Positions 32,926 to 43,900 of a stretch of DNA of 64,000 nucleotides are shown one piece after another; position 1 is the stretch's first letter; each line of letters opens with the position of its first letter. Origin of the DNA: Planococcus citri (Eukaryota; Arthropoda; Insecta; Hemiptera; Pseudococcidae); assembly GCF_950023065.1 (NCBI RefSeq), contig NC_088679.1:75888001-75952000 (forward strand). The letters are read 5' to 3'. Under the pieces are notes generated by a model. That model saw nothing but the letters and a program-made list of their open reading frames with translations, was not told the DNA's origin and did no database searches. A program made the translations under genes and the position numbers.

Positions 32926-33440
32926 TGTTCTGTGATCTTTAAATTTTATTTTTAGAGACCAAATGCCTAAAAAAATGTTAAAATTGGAAAAAAGTGGAAA
33001 AAGTTGGTAATTACGTATTTAACCTGTAGGTATAGAACAATTCAAATTTTTTGTAACTATAAAGGCATCTTTTTGGCAGTTTTGAATTAATCAACATATT
33101 CAACTCCCTCTTCCGAAATTATGTAGTTCAAACAATCATCTGACTAATTAGCTGAACGAATCCTGAGAGGGGGGGGGGATCTGAGGTAAAATCTTGCGAA
33201 AAAATTTGGTAAAATTTCAGTCTCACCCCCTCCCATTTTCCCCACGACACACGCCTCTGTATTTTAATACCTTCATGCGATAAAATTAAGGTGAAATTTG
33301 TTCAAAGTTGTAATAATAATATTTCCTAAAAATGGAAACATTTATTTACCTATTGTTAAAAAGGAGCCAAATTCTAGTAAGAATTTTTACCCCCAAAAAA
33401 AGTATCTATCTACTCATCAAAAACAATTTAAAACTTTAAT
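32926..33440. other. AT-rich spacer, nothing recognised
   Basis: Contains a G run (GAGAGGGGGGGGGATC) near 33164. No frame or repeat structure is seen. Confidence 0.5.
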
Positions 33441-35235
33441 TGTTCGTTTCAGAATTAATTTTCTCGCGTAAAATTTTTCCAGCTTATTCAACACGCCAGC
33501 CTATTTATAGCCCGTCTATTATTAAAATAAATTAGTAATTTTCGGGCAGACTTTTTTCTCGACTAAAAAAATGATACGCGCGGTTATCTATCGTGTTATT
33601 TTTCCATCTAAAAAAAGATTGTCATCTTCCTTGAACAAGCCACCTTTTTCAAAGAGACCTTGTCTCGGTTTATTATTAATATTCGTATACAATTAGCTAT
33701 AATATATAATATAACTGCCTACTACATTTGTATCAAAAATGAAAAAAATCAGCCTCGGGATGATTTTTAATTCGATGCAAATTACGTACGCATTTGCGTA
33801 ATGACATTGAATTGTTCTTATATAGGGTTGGAAAATTTGTTAGATGGCTAAAAGGCTTATAAATACGGTTCATTTGTTAATGCTGGAGAAAAAGTTTAAC
33901 CCCTTCAATTCGATAATGACATAAAATATCCATTCTCTTTGTATTTGTTCTTCACGTTTACCTATACACTCTCAGTGTTTTAATAATACCAGAAGGAAAG
34001 TGTACTCTTATAAGTATACCTACAAAGAGGACCGACGACCGAACGCGGACCGTGGATAGATAAATTTATTCAAAATTTAAAAAACAGGTTTGCGTCAAAA
34101 TGATACACAGAGACGCCATTATGTTTGTGAAAATTACTAGTAAATGTGAATAATTTCCACTACGATATAGTAAGATTAGGTACCTATACGTTTGGTCGTA
34201 TCGTACTCGTAGGTACAGGTAAATGTACCAGTTACGAATCTATACCATTTAACCATCGAGCTTATTTCAATTACAGTCATTTACTCAAATGAAATGATGC
34301 TGCTTTGAACCGATAATTTTTCTTATATACAGACGAAATTTCGTCCTCGTCCGCCTGAAAAAAATTAAATGCGTATTAATGAAAAGATACGCTTTTGATT
34401 CCCTCTCATTTCACTCTATAAAACTTATCACAAATAACACATCAGCGAGAATTTACCGATTTTTATTCATCCAAAGGAATCAAATGTACCATTGCCTGGA
34501 GATATCCATTAACCCGATCATTTTGTATCGATTGCCAAGATGATTTTAACGGCGTATTCGGACATCTCTCTTTCTCCAATCGTATATTTATAGATTTTAA
34601 AAGATCGTACATTCGTCCAGCTTGAAAATTTCCTCAATTTTTAATACGTATTTAAATGCATTATAGAGTACCTGTACTACGTACACGAGTTGATCGGTTT
34701 CCTTGCGAGATATCTGTACCAAGATGTACACCAAAAGACTCACAGGCGCCTTCAATCCGTCTCGTACTTTCGTAGGTTTTGATTTTTTTCCCTCCTCCTA
34801 TCGTATCGCTAACCCTGGTATTATTTTATTAAAACGCCTACTATGCAGTCGTTTAGGGTAAATGATAGTCGAAATGATATTATAGATCTTTATACTTTTA
34901 CCTTAGTTTATAATTTTGACTTTACTGGTACCTCTCTCTGCCTACCTATATCTTTAACTATCGTATTATTTAGTTAGTGGTTACAATATCTCCGTTTACA
35001 GTATTCCGTTATGCGTCGTCTCTTCTCAAAAAATCCTCCAGACAGGACGAATAGCAAAGAATTTGCCAACAATGATCGCGAACTACCTGAGATTTTGTAT
35101 TGAAAAAAAAAAAAGAAAAAAGTGAAAGATGGGTTCAAGTAGTTTAAATTGGATTACGTAGCCTATTCGAGCGTGTGCGTGTGGTTTTTTGATTTTGATA
35201 TTATATTGTATAGTTATGTAGGTACTTATAGTTGA
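33441..35235. other. Single-copy island, no gene recognised
   Basis: Balanced sequence rich in TACCTA, CTCGTAC and GTACGTA words. No frame exceeds ~60 codons on either strand. A conserved non-coding or intronic nature is possible but cannot be judged from one sequence. Confidence 0.4.
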
Positions 35236-35639
35236 GTGAGAAATCGTTCCATTTTTTTTTTTTTTTTTTTTTTTTTGAAAGCTTTGCGCGCTATCAGCTT
35301 GGAATTTTGTGTTTTGATTTCTTGGAACGGTGTTTCAAACAAACGGGCTTCTTTATTTTTAGATATTTTAATGCAAAAACATGTTTTTTTAATTTTTTAC
35401 AGGGTGTCCACAAGCGTGGAAAACCTGGAAAAGTCAGGGAATTTAGGAATTTACAGCATTTTTTACTCAAAAGACAAGGAATTTTGTGAAAGGTTACTTC
35501 AAACAGATTTTTACATTTCTTATAATGAAAGAACTTACCTTCACTTTGCCCGGGCAATTTTATTGCAGGTCGCTTTTGTGAAAAATTGCCAGATTCCAAA
35601 AAAGTCTTGCTTTTTTGCAAAAAATTTTGAAATCTTGCA

Positions 35640-36115
35640 TTTTGTCAACTTATAAGTTATGAGTATCGTTAAAAAAATTCGCTTTTTCGCGCTAAAATGT
35701 TTCGCTTTTTTGCTAAAAATGGCTGAGAAGCTCTACCTTTTACTAAAACTACTGTCAAAGTCTCATTTTCTGTCAAAAATAGTAAAAATTCTCGCGTTTA
35801 GCCTAAATTGTCAAGAATTTTTTTTTTTTTGAAAAAAATTGCAAGAAATTGTTGCTTTTTGCATCCGAAAACTCTCACCCTTTTCCAATGATAGTTCTAA
35901 TGTCAAATGTGTCATTTTTTCACCAGAAATTTGTAGAAAAATTTTCTTGTTTGCAGAAATTGTCAAAAGTCTTGTATTTATTGCCAGAAATTGCAAAACT
36001 CTCAATTTTTAGCTCAAAATTGACAAAAAAAAATTATTTTTTTTCATGTAGTTCAACTTTTTTGACAAAAATTGGGAAAATGACTGTTTTGACAGTAATT
36101 GCCAAAATGTTTTAA
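35640..36115. repeat. CTCGCTTTTTGCC array, fourth block
   Basis: Degenerate units such as TTTCGCTTTTTTGCTAAAAATGGC and AAAGTCTCATTTTCTGTCAAAAATAG, ~35-45 bp. It lies inside the 35.4-38.2 kb element. Confidence 0.6.
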
Positions 36116-36129
36116 ATAAGGTCATAGAT

Positions 36130-36466
36130 TCCAGTGCGTTTTGAAAAAGTGAAAAATGCTTAACAAATATCTGCATCATCTATGTAAACATATTCATAGG
36201 TAAGCTCTCCTAGGATTTGCTCGCTGTCATTCTTATATTTGCAACATTGGTTTATAAAGTGCAGGATGGTGATTGGCACTCCACCGGAGTCACATTGTTC
36301 CAATTGCTTGTTTTTGAAAAGTGGAGAATGAGTGTAAGCTGTATGTCCAATTTGTAATCTGGTTAGCACTACTTCTTCGTTCTTCTTTCCTACTTTTTCT
36401 ATCTGATGTGATTTTTGTATTAGAACAGAGCTTCATTTGATGCACTTGATTTTTTAGGGAATTTAT

Positions 36467-36467
<1 letters not shown>
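36130..36467 (-). pseudogene. LINE ORF2 C-terminal fragment (zinc knuckle region)
   Basis: On the minus strand, NEEVVLTRLQIGHTAYTHSP is followed by LFKNKQLEQCDSGGVPITIL and HFINQCCKY. The RxxIGHTxxTHxxLF signature and CX..HX4C spacing are those of the LINE terminal domain. The frame is shifted upstream of the GHT motif. It probably belongs to the same broken element as 37590-37880. Confidence 0.65.
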
Positions 36468-36501
<34 letters not shown>

Positions 36502-36770
36502 TTTATTTATTTATTTCTAAAAATATTTTGAAATTACAAAATATCCCCCCTAATGTACAATTAAGCGAGCGAGAGGGCCTCCATGGTAACATTGTTTGTG
36601 TGAAAAAAAATGAACAGATTGAAGGAAGAGAAAAAAGAAAGAAAAACAAACAAAACAAACCAAAAAATAAAAAATAAATACGTATTTAAGTAAATGAAAG
36701 AGTATAAAACAAAACTAGAAGCTAAAAATGATGAACACACAGGAAAATTTAGCAATTGTGAAGGAACATA
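36468..36770 (-). mobile_element. 3' UTR of a second LINE, ending in (TTGA)n
   Basis: On the minus strand the sequence runs through CTCGCTTAATTGTACATTAG, a (AAAT)n stretch and then about eight TTGA repeats (36468-36501). A short-tandem-repeat 3' terminus is typical of several non-LTR clades. It separates two parts of a degraded LINE, consistent with a later insertion. The 5' limit is uncertain and no TSD was found. Confidence 0.5.
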
Positions 36771-36829
36771 CTGGTGAAGACCATCAGTAGTAAATCAAAT
36801 AATCTATCAACATGCCAGAAAGACAATCA

Positions 36830-37082
36830 TTACCTTAATGCCAAATCCGAGTATGTCCATAAAAAAAAATCATCTTTTTGCGTCACTGATAAGACTCTGG
36901 GATGCCCTGAATTGAAAAATTTGCATCTCAGTGCAGTAAAAGTGCACCATGGAAGATGCTTGAAGCTGACCAATGTTCAATCAGAATTCAACGAACCCTT
37001 CCGAGCATATTCGTACCTTATCAATGATTCCCAAAATCATACTTTTTTTGCATGGACATACTCGAATTTGGCATTAAGGTAA
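36830..37082. mobile_element. TIR element (253 bp), MITE-like
   Basis: TTACCTTAATGCCAAAT(C/T)CGAGTATGTCCAT at the left end is the reverse complement of the right end, with one mismatch over about 31 bases. No protein is encoded by the element itself. The flanks give no clear TSD, so the superfamily is unassigned. Confidence 0.65.
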
Positions 37083-37589
37083 CAAAATTCATTTATATAT
37101 GTAGAACAATCAATTACATTACTTATCCTAGAATAAACTGAAATTAGTGCATCTACAGCGGAATAAAAGGACCTTACATACTACATACAAGCAAACAGAA
37201 GGCAGACATGTGACATAATACTACCCAGTAGTTTGTAAGGTGTTTTTGCTCTCCAGTAACCACCGCACTAGTGCCAGCCAAGAGCCCAAACCTTTACTCA
37301 TCACTGCATTAAACAGCTTTGGCAAACACCACAGAGCCTGAGCACCAGATCTGTCTCGTCAGTACCTAGGTAGGGGAGCAACGGTGTTATCAATTTTCCT
37401 CCCCCTCTCATTCACATAAACTCTAAATTTGGACCTATTCCTTTGTATGTATATAGTCAATTGCCTGGACTTGATAGAGTATCATTATGATCTATGTGTA
37501 GATTAACCAGCAGATCTCTAAGTACAACAACAGCCAATAAGGTGATGAGTAGTATACTTTTCTTCTAGTGGAGAGTAGAACATTTTATA
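37083..37589. other. Unassigned sequence inside the 35.4-kb element
   Basis: More balanced sequence, possibly degraded LINE interior (between thumb and RNase H) on the minus strand, but I could not align any motif with confidence. Confidence 0.3.
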
Positions 37590-37880
37590 GAAGTTAAAAT
37601 GATTTGGAGAATTTTCAACTTTCAGGTACCACTTTAACATACGCTGATCTCTTGTCTGTGATAGAGAGAGTATTCCAGTCTCATCAAATAGCTTGGTTAT
37701 TTGGCTGGTACAAAAAGCTCCTGAGCAGAGTCAAAGTCCTTGATTTTGCACTGAGTTTAGTTTTTTTAAATCAGTTTCTGATGCAGTGTTGTATATTATT
37801 GATCCATAATCAAAGATAAATTGCATATGACTTGAATAAATACGTAGCATACTAGATTTTTGATCAGCTCCCTGTAACAG
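37590..37880 (-). pseudogene. Degraded LINE ORF2 fragment (post-RT thumb region)
   Basis: Minus-strand reading gives SSMLRIYSSHMQFIFDYGSI followed by IYNTASET, then after frameshifts AFCTSQITKLFDETGILSLS and QTRDQRMLKWYLK. These match the LLxLYxSLVRSKLDYGS...GAFxTSPVxSLYxEA...LRR order of LINE C-terminal regions. Multiple frameshifts and stops make it a relic. Confidence 0.6.
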
Positions 37881-38760
37881 AATCACTCCCATTAAAAAAA
37901 ATGTATGCATCGATTGAGTTTAAAATTTTTATGTGTTATTCTCTCAAAGAGTGGCACAAAACTGGGGGGAGGGGGTCCCACTAAAAAACCAAAACAATTT
38001 TCCCACCAAGCTATTGAGCACACAGTCGTGCTTGAAAAAAAAATGGTACAACTGTAGACCTATTGACGATATTTGGCACTCTTGAAGTTCGTAAAAATGT
38101 GACATCCTCCCCTGATCGCATGTGTAATTTATTTTTCAAGGATCTGGAAAATTGGAGAAATTGGTCTGGAAAACATGGAAAAGTCAGGGAAAATAATTTC
38201 CAAACATGCGTGAACACCCTGATTTTTCAATAAATTTCAAGTGATGAAAAAACCGGAAGCGTGCGAGAGCAAGAGTGAAAAGAAGAACAGGGCATTCATA
38301 AGAAGAGCGTGTGAATATGAAAAATGATCCGCCTGATCCGCCTAAAAGAGAGAATAAAATTTTTGATCTCATTCATTCTTTTTACTATTGCAAAAATTTG
38401 CAAAATAACTTTGATCCGAATTTTTATTTTGTAGGATTTTTAAAATTCAGTTTCAAAAGAGCGGAAGTGAGAACGAGAGAGAAGAAAATGAAAAATCAAG
38501 AATGGAAGCTGAAATTGTAAAGAGCAATGGGCAGAGTATGTATTTTGAAAATTTTTTCGATGGAAGTGGGGGGGGGGGGTCAAATGAGATTTTTTTGTTT
38601 TTCCTTTTTTTCTCCGTTTGTTTATGGATAATAATATTTTTATAATTTTCGATATGTCCTTCCTTCTACCAAATTTCCACTTACCTTTTGGGAAGGTTGA
38701 GAGGAGCTTGAAAAATATTTTGACGAAGATCTTGGCGCAGAAGAATTGCAAAAAATCCTG
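37881..38760. other. Right subterminal part of the hAT-like element and flank
   Basis: 38100-38221 carries the GGAAAAGTCAGGG subterminal phrase. Beyond 38230 the sequence is AT-rich with a GGGGGGGGGG run near 38570. A 103-codon minus frame (38440-38751), Lys/Ser/Phe-rich, is unassigned. Confidence 0.4.
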
Positions 38761-39332
38761 AACTTCGATTTTAAAACCAAGACCTCTAGGCTTGACACGA
38801 TTTATTCAATTTCAACTCGAACGTCTTAATCCTATACCCAAATACCATCTTTCACCCAAAACGTCTACTCTAATTATTCGTCAAACTGGTTCATTGTATG
38901 AATTCACGATTGTCTAGAACCCAGCTAAGTTGTATATAGTATCGATCTCTGCACGCAATAAACTCGTACAAATTTCAAGTCGAAATTCAGAAATTTCGCT
39001 ACTCACGCGAGCGTTGAAAATACCTCGTAATGTATCCGGATAAGCGAGCTGGCTCATTACAGCACGAAAATGAACTAGGAAAAAAAATACTTAGATATAC
39101 GAATCTGTTTTCGTTTCTTTAACATTCTACTAAATAGTTGTACAGTATACCGTTATATTCGGCTCGATTAACATTTTGTTTGTAGATATTATAAACCAAT
39201 GGTTATATGAACGTGCCACACTGGTTCTGATGTGTGTATTCGGTTCAGTATAGTGTAAGTTGGGCAAGGCGTATTAGAAAATTAATTTGAAATCGCGTGC
39301 CTTTGAAATAAGAAAGAAAAACTTTCCTCAAT
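38761..39332. other. Single-copy island upstream of a candidate first exon
   Basis: Balanced sequence. TTCAGTA at 39244-39250 resembles an arthropod initiator, with TTATATGA about 40 bases upstream, but no downstream promoter element is at the expected place. Confidence 0.25.
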
Positions 39333-39383
39333 ATGGCATGTTCGGTATCGGATCCGGTGCGCCGTGCGCCGGGCCCGGTTCGT
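39333..39383 (+). other. Candidate first coding exon, 17 codons
   Basis: ATGGCATGT... encodes MACSVSDPVRRAPGPVR and ends CGT followed by GTAAGAGG, a good donor. The start has G at +4. Bases 39350-39383 are strongly GC-rich (GTGCGCCGTGCGCCGGGCCC) in a region that is otherwise AT-rich. No product can be assigned and no downstream acceptor was identified. Confidence 0.25.
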
Positions 39384-41210
39384 GTAAGAGGGAAATTATT
39401 ACCTAGGTCGTGACGCACGAGCTCAAATAAATACTCAATTTAAAAAATTTAATTTGCTAGCTCGGCTCGAGAATCGAGTAATAATAATTTAGGAAGCTCG
39501 CGCGCCATCTCATCTCATCGAACTTGTGCCTACGCATTATTACATCGGCATCGGTTCAATTAAATTCCAAACACAATGTTACCGTACATTTATTATAACT
39601 CTACAGCTACCAGAACCGGTATTTGTGATCATAGTATACCTTTTAATCAAAAATATTCACCAGTCGTAATTCGTAAAGTAATTACGAATGTAATTAAGCG
39701 ACGAAAAAATGAAAAATCACATCGATTGGGTGTTACAGCTCAGGCACGAGGCGCCAAAGCCCAATTTCAAATGTAACGTGTATTTTTTTCTTCTTTATCT
39801 ATACCTACCTATATAACTCTAACCCTTTGAAAGTTTGCTTTTATTAAGCTCTTCTAAACGCTTCGAGGAAGTTCATCAACCCGTATCAATGATATTGCGT
39901 ACGGTATTTTGTATGCAAGTCGTCTTTTTATATTCTCTCTTTTTTTTCTCGAGAAAAAGACAAACTTTATTTTTATTGTGAAACTTGGATGTTTTAATAC
40001 AACTATTGGGATTGTATTTAATGGTGAAAAATTATGCAGTCGGAGAAATACGAACGAACGCGACGCTATGGCGAAAAGAAACCTAATAAAACGATGAAAT
40101 TTAGCATTTAATACGATGGAAAATTCGTTTTAATTTTAAAACTTTCTTATTGCTGCGACCTCGTCGTCGTACTTTTACCGCTTTTCAGTTATTCGATTTC
40201 CTCGAATCTCTGTTTGTTCTTCTTTCTTTTCACCATTTCGTTAATTTTTATTTATCCTCGACGTTATTGTAGTAGGAAATGGCCTCGTGTACCTTGTTTC
40301 AACTTTTCGAATGCCTGTCATAAATTATCCTCTTTAAAATATTACAGCTATAGGCAGTTCTGAAAGTCCACGGAGATGTTCATTGCAGGAGGTCAATTTT
40401 TAATGCAACCCTGATCAATTAATTTCGTGTTTTTGTAACTTTTTCTCCCCCCCCCCCCCTCCAAAAAACCCATATTGCAATTTTCCATTCCATTTTTGAA
40501 GAAAAAAAATTAAATGCAACCGACGTCGAACTCTTAAAAACCACCAACTCGAGTCACATTATTGTCTCATCGATCGATGAAAATAAACGTACGAAACTAT
40601 CTTACGAGTACATCATCGTGAAAAATTTTGCCAATATTCGAAAAAGTACACTTTTTTCCGTCTTTCGCGGCGAACAAATTACTCTCGTGTTCGCCGCATT
40701 TTATGCTTGACAACATTTCAGCAAAAACTAAAGAAAACACCCTCTTCAAATGTACTTTCTAACGAAGTGGATGAAATAAAAGAAGGCGTCCAAAGTTGAT
40801 TACATTTCCCGCGATTTTTTTTTCTTTTTATTTCATTTTTCTCTCTTTTTTTTTGTGTTTTACTTTAATTCAGATAAACTTGATTTTTATTTTCGTACTT
40901 TTTTATATCGCGTGCTGCGGTTTGTTGCCTTTTTATGGACTCATTTTTTTTGTTCTCTTCTATAGAGGGGTTTTAGCAAAAATACCGAGATGTGAGAGGA
41001 GGATTTATTCGAGGTGAAATTATAATAAGTTAGGCTGATTTTAAGGATGATGGTTTGCGAAGAAGATGTTGAATTGGAGTGTTTTGGTGTGTTAGAGAGG
41101 AGGGGGAGGGACATTCGTCCGTTGGAAGGGGAAATGAATAGACTGATATGATTAATAAATTATTAATTGTAGAGGCATTGAACTTTCGGTAATTTTTTTT
41201 GGAAAATTCA
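39384..41210. other. Single-copy island, no gene recognised
   Basis: Includes CTCGGCTCGAGAATCGAG near 39462, a C run at 40447-40460 and T-rich 40811-40865. A 66-codon frame at 39576-39776 starts at ATG (MLPYIYYNSTATRTGICDHS) but is unassigned. Confidence 0.35.
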
Positions 41211-41239
41211 AATAAGTATTCATCATCATCATCATCATC

Positions 41240-42060
41240 ATCGTCATAGTCGCAAGCTATGCCCCCAATAACGACCGCCACTCATCTCTGTCCTGAGCTA
41301 GTGTGGCCGCATTCGCAACTGAGCCAACTATTTCCCAGACTGTATTGGTCCACCTTGTTGGAGATCTTCCTCTCCCTCATCTTCCAGAGACCTTGCCAAA
41401 GAGAATTCCTTTTTCTATGTTTTCCAGTCCTCTTCTGGCTATGTATCCAAAATTATTCATTATCCTGGTTTCACATATTTCATTTAGCCTGGTTGGTTCT
41501 TGCAGTTGCTCCACAATTGATGCATTTGTTTGGTGCGGAGTGTATGGTATCTTAAACATCCTGCGCCATACCCACATTTCAAAGGCATCAATTCTTCTTC
41601 AATCATCTTGCTTCAATGTCCAGGTCTCTGCTCCATATAAGAAAACTGGAAAAACTAGCGTCCTGATTAGTCTCTTCCTCGTTTTTATGGAGATTTCCTG
41701 GTTGGTGGTGACTTTTCTCAACCGTGACATTGTTGCTTTTCCAAGAGCTATTCTTCTTCTAATTTCCTTGGCTGATCCTCCATCAGCATCCACAAGTGAA
41801 CCCAAATAAATAAATGAGTTCACTTTTTCAAATTCTTTCAGGGCTTTGGATTCTGGTAAGGGTCCAGCTCTATCTGTATCAACAACCATGAACTTGGTTT
41901 TCCTCACATTTATGAGTAGTCCCATCAGTCCCATGTCCTCACTGACCATCCTAACCTGCTCAATCAGTTCTGCCAGTTCCTCTTCACTTACGGCTATTAA
42001 GGTAGTATCATCAGCATAATGGAGATCGGAGATTCTTCTTCCTCCTACCTTGATGTCACC
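41240..42060 (-). pseudogene. RTE reverse transcriptase, motif C to C-terminus
   Basis: Downstream half of the RT protein on the minus strand. HYADDTTLI (about 42002-42027) is motif C with its two Asp. Then come LINVRKTKFMVVDTDRAGPL, FIYLGSLVDADGGSAKEIRR, and LIRTLVFPVFLYGAETWTLK. After a frameshift near 41600, FEMWVWRRMFKIPYTPHQTN runs to GKVSGR followed by a TGA stop; beyond it GRGRSPTRWTNTVW and LAQDRDEWRSLLGA complete the C-terminus. At least one stop and one shift make it non-functional. Confidence 0.88.
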
Positions 42061-42666
42061 TTCTTAGTTCTCTAAGGCTTTCTGCATGATGTACTCGCCA
42101 TAGATGTTGAACAGCAGAGGCAAGAGTATGCAGTCCTGCCTTACTCCCTGTTCTAACTGAAACTGGTTCAACTCTTCTCCACCTACTCACACCATCATCT
42201 TGTTCTTGTCATATAGCGATTTGATCAGCTCAATTAGGTCCTCTGGAACTCCATCTCATGTAGTATTTCATATAGCTTTGTCCAATTGACGCAGTCAAAG
42301 GCCCTTGCACAGTCAACAAAGCGTAGTACCACGGGGATGTTGAATTCACGGAATTTTTCAATTATTTGTCTAATGTTCAAAATCTGCTCTCTTGTACCTC
42401 TTCCAGGCATAAAACTTGCCTGTTCAGGTGGAATCTGCCTATGCAAGTATGCCTTGATTCTGTTGTTGATTATTTGGAGCATCACTTTACTGGCATGTGG
42501 AATCAGGGCTATTGTGCGATAGTTATGTAGCGCAATTTTTTGTTTTACCTTTCTTGTGTAGCGGAATTAACACTGATTTACACCAATCTTCTGGCCATTC
42601 TCTTTTGCGCCATATGTTGTTGCATATCTTCCAGATCACCTTCTCTGCTTTCTTACCCATGGACTG
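42061..42666 (-). pseudogene. RTE reverse transcriptase, motifs 1 to B region
   Basis: Minus-strand KKAEKVIWKICNNIWRKREW and PEDWCKSVLIPLHKKGKTKN are followed after a frameshift by NYRTIALIPHASKVMLQIIN, PPEQASFMPGRGTREQILNI and motif A VVLRFVDCARAFDCVNWTKL. It runs into the motif C segment with further breaks around 42060-42230. The plus-strand frames here are shadows. Confidence 0.85.
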
Positions 42667-42949
42667 CATCGACATTTTAGTTTAACCTAGATGGCTACTC
42701 ATATGCAAAATAACTCCACTGGTTATGTCGCCAACTCTGAGTAATAAACAAAGGCAACATCACATGCATAACTCAACTACTATCAGCAATATACATACAT
42801 GTACACGCACACACTACATCATCAGTTGTTGACGCATGCGCTGTTGCGTTTGTTTATTACTCAGAGTTGGCGACATCGACAATTGACATAACTAGTGGAG
42901 TTATTTTGCGTATATGAGTAGCTGTCTAGGTTAAACTAAAATGTCGATG
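42667..42949. mobile_element. MITE (283 bp) with 8-bp TSD inside the RTE element
   Basis: The two ends, CATCGACATTTTAGTTTAAC and its reverse complement, are identical for at least 24 bases. The inverted repeat continues, with mismatches, through CTCATATGC.. and GTTGGCGACAT/ATGTCGCCAAC to about 90 bases. The TSD is ATGGACTG at 42659-42666 and 42950-42957. An 8-bp TSD fits hAT-like or similar superfamilies, although the ends are not classic CAGGG. Removing it with one TSD copy lets the RTE frame read SIKTEILQSMGKKAEKVIW. Confidence 0.92.
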
Positions 42950-42957
42950 ATGGACTG

Positions 42958-43067
42958 TAGTATCTCAGTCTTGATACTGTCACATCCAGGCGCTTTGCGT
43001 TTTCTCAACGACTTGATGGCATCTCTTACTTCGTCAAGTAAGATTTCCAGCTCTTCTATGTACACTT
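42958..43067 (-). pseudogene. RTE reverse transcriptase, N-terminal remnant
   Basis: Minus-strand YIEELEILLDEVRDAIKSLR followed by KRKAPGCDSIK is the typical start of an RT domain. The element is truncated just upstream at 43067, against the TSD. Confidence 0.8.
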
Positions 43068-43079
43068 AATAAGTATTCA

Positions 43080-43900
43080 GGCGTACTCATAATACCATTT
43101 TTTTAATGCAATAATTTTTCTAGCAATATGTGACAGACTGAAAAGAGATTAGAGGAGCATGAATGGAAGATGAAAAGAAAATTTTTTAATGTGAGCTGTG
43201 AAAGAAGGATTGTTTTTTACTTTAAAAAAGAAAAAAAGGGAAGGGATGAACACTCATAGTTGAAAAAATAGGTATGATAATGTGATGTGACGTCAAAGGT
43301 CAAACAATTATGAAAATAATCTAACTTTATTTGAAGCTCTCACCAACCAATAAGAAAGTATAATAAATTGATTTCCAACATTTTCTAAAAATTTCGAATT
43401 TTTTTCGAAAATCATTTTAATAGAATGTACTTTTATCAGAAAGTCCCAGTTTTTGAATGGAAAGTGAGAGTGAACCACCCCCAGTGCCTTTCCCCTAAGT
43501 TTTGTCTCTGTTTTCCTTCATTCGTTCAGCTTTTTGGTTTTGTTTCCTATGAAAAAGTCCAGATTTTCCAATCTTTAAAACATGATAATTGTACTCGTAC
43601 ATTTTCTATTCAAAATTTTGAATCTTTTTTCATGTGTTTGTTTTTTGAGGGAAAACGAAAAATGTCGACTCTTTTTCCAATAGAGCACGAGAAAAATACT
43701 TTTTTGAAATGGAGTGTAACTTCAGTAAAACTCATTCAAGTGTCAGGAAATCTCGCAAACGTATCAAACATTCTTGCTTACCTAGCTATAGAGTTATCAT
43801 GCTACATATTTGAGTGATTTTTGTGAGTGCTGTTTTTAGTAGTTTTCACTGATATTTATAAAGGGGCGTTTCAATAATTTTTCTTTTTTTTTGGGGGGGT
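43080..43900. other. AT-rich spacer with an unassigned 130-codon frame
   Basis: The plus frame 43425-43817 begins with ATG (MYFYQKVPVFEWKVRVNHPQ) and is open for 130 codons, with ten Cys/Trp residues scattered. It has no recognised domain. Codon use simply follows T-rich composition; chance is likely. Confidence 0.3.

Larger units (their letters stand above)
35400..38221. mobile_element. hAT-like element (2.8 kb), CAGGGTGTCCAC family, with nested insertions
   Basis: The left end CAGGGTGTCCACAAGCGTGG and right end ...GCGTGAACACCCTG are inverted repeats. Both subterminal regions carry the family phrase CCTGGAAAAGTCAGGG (direct on the left, ATGGAAAAGTCAGGG on the right). Flanks ATTTTTTA (35392-35399) and ATTTTTCA (38222-38229) match at 7 of 8 positions, fitting an 8-bp hAT target site. 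The interior holds a CTCGCTTTTTGCC array, minus-strand LINE pieces, a LINE 3' UTR and a MITE; no transposase was seen. The true element may be much shorter without these guests. Confidence 0.6.
41223..43067 (-). mobile_element. RTE-type LINE, 5'-truncated, with 12-bp TSD and (GAT)n tail
   Basis: A 12-bp direct repeat, AATAAGTATTCA, flanks it at 41211-41222 and 43068-43079. On the minus strand it starts in the reverse transcriptase region and ends in GATGATGATGATGATGATGA, the short-repeat tail typical of RTE-like elements. Protein order and wording (SLRKRKAPGCDSIKTEILQ, NYRTIALIPHASKVMLQII, FIYLGSLVDADGG, TLAQDRDEWRSLL) fit RTE-group endonuclease-reverse transcriptases. Several frameshifts and a stop break the frame, and a MITE interrupts it. 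Confidence 0.9.

Noticed and set aside
36460..36505. CRISPR-like short direct repeats (CAAT)n
   Set aside because: Pure tetranucleotide tail of a LINE 3' UTR, with no spacers; the genome is eukaryotic.
43425..43817. 130-codon plus frame
   Set aside because: Phe/Ser/Val-rich composition follows the T-rich DNA; no domain or splice evidence.
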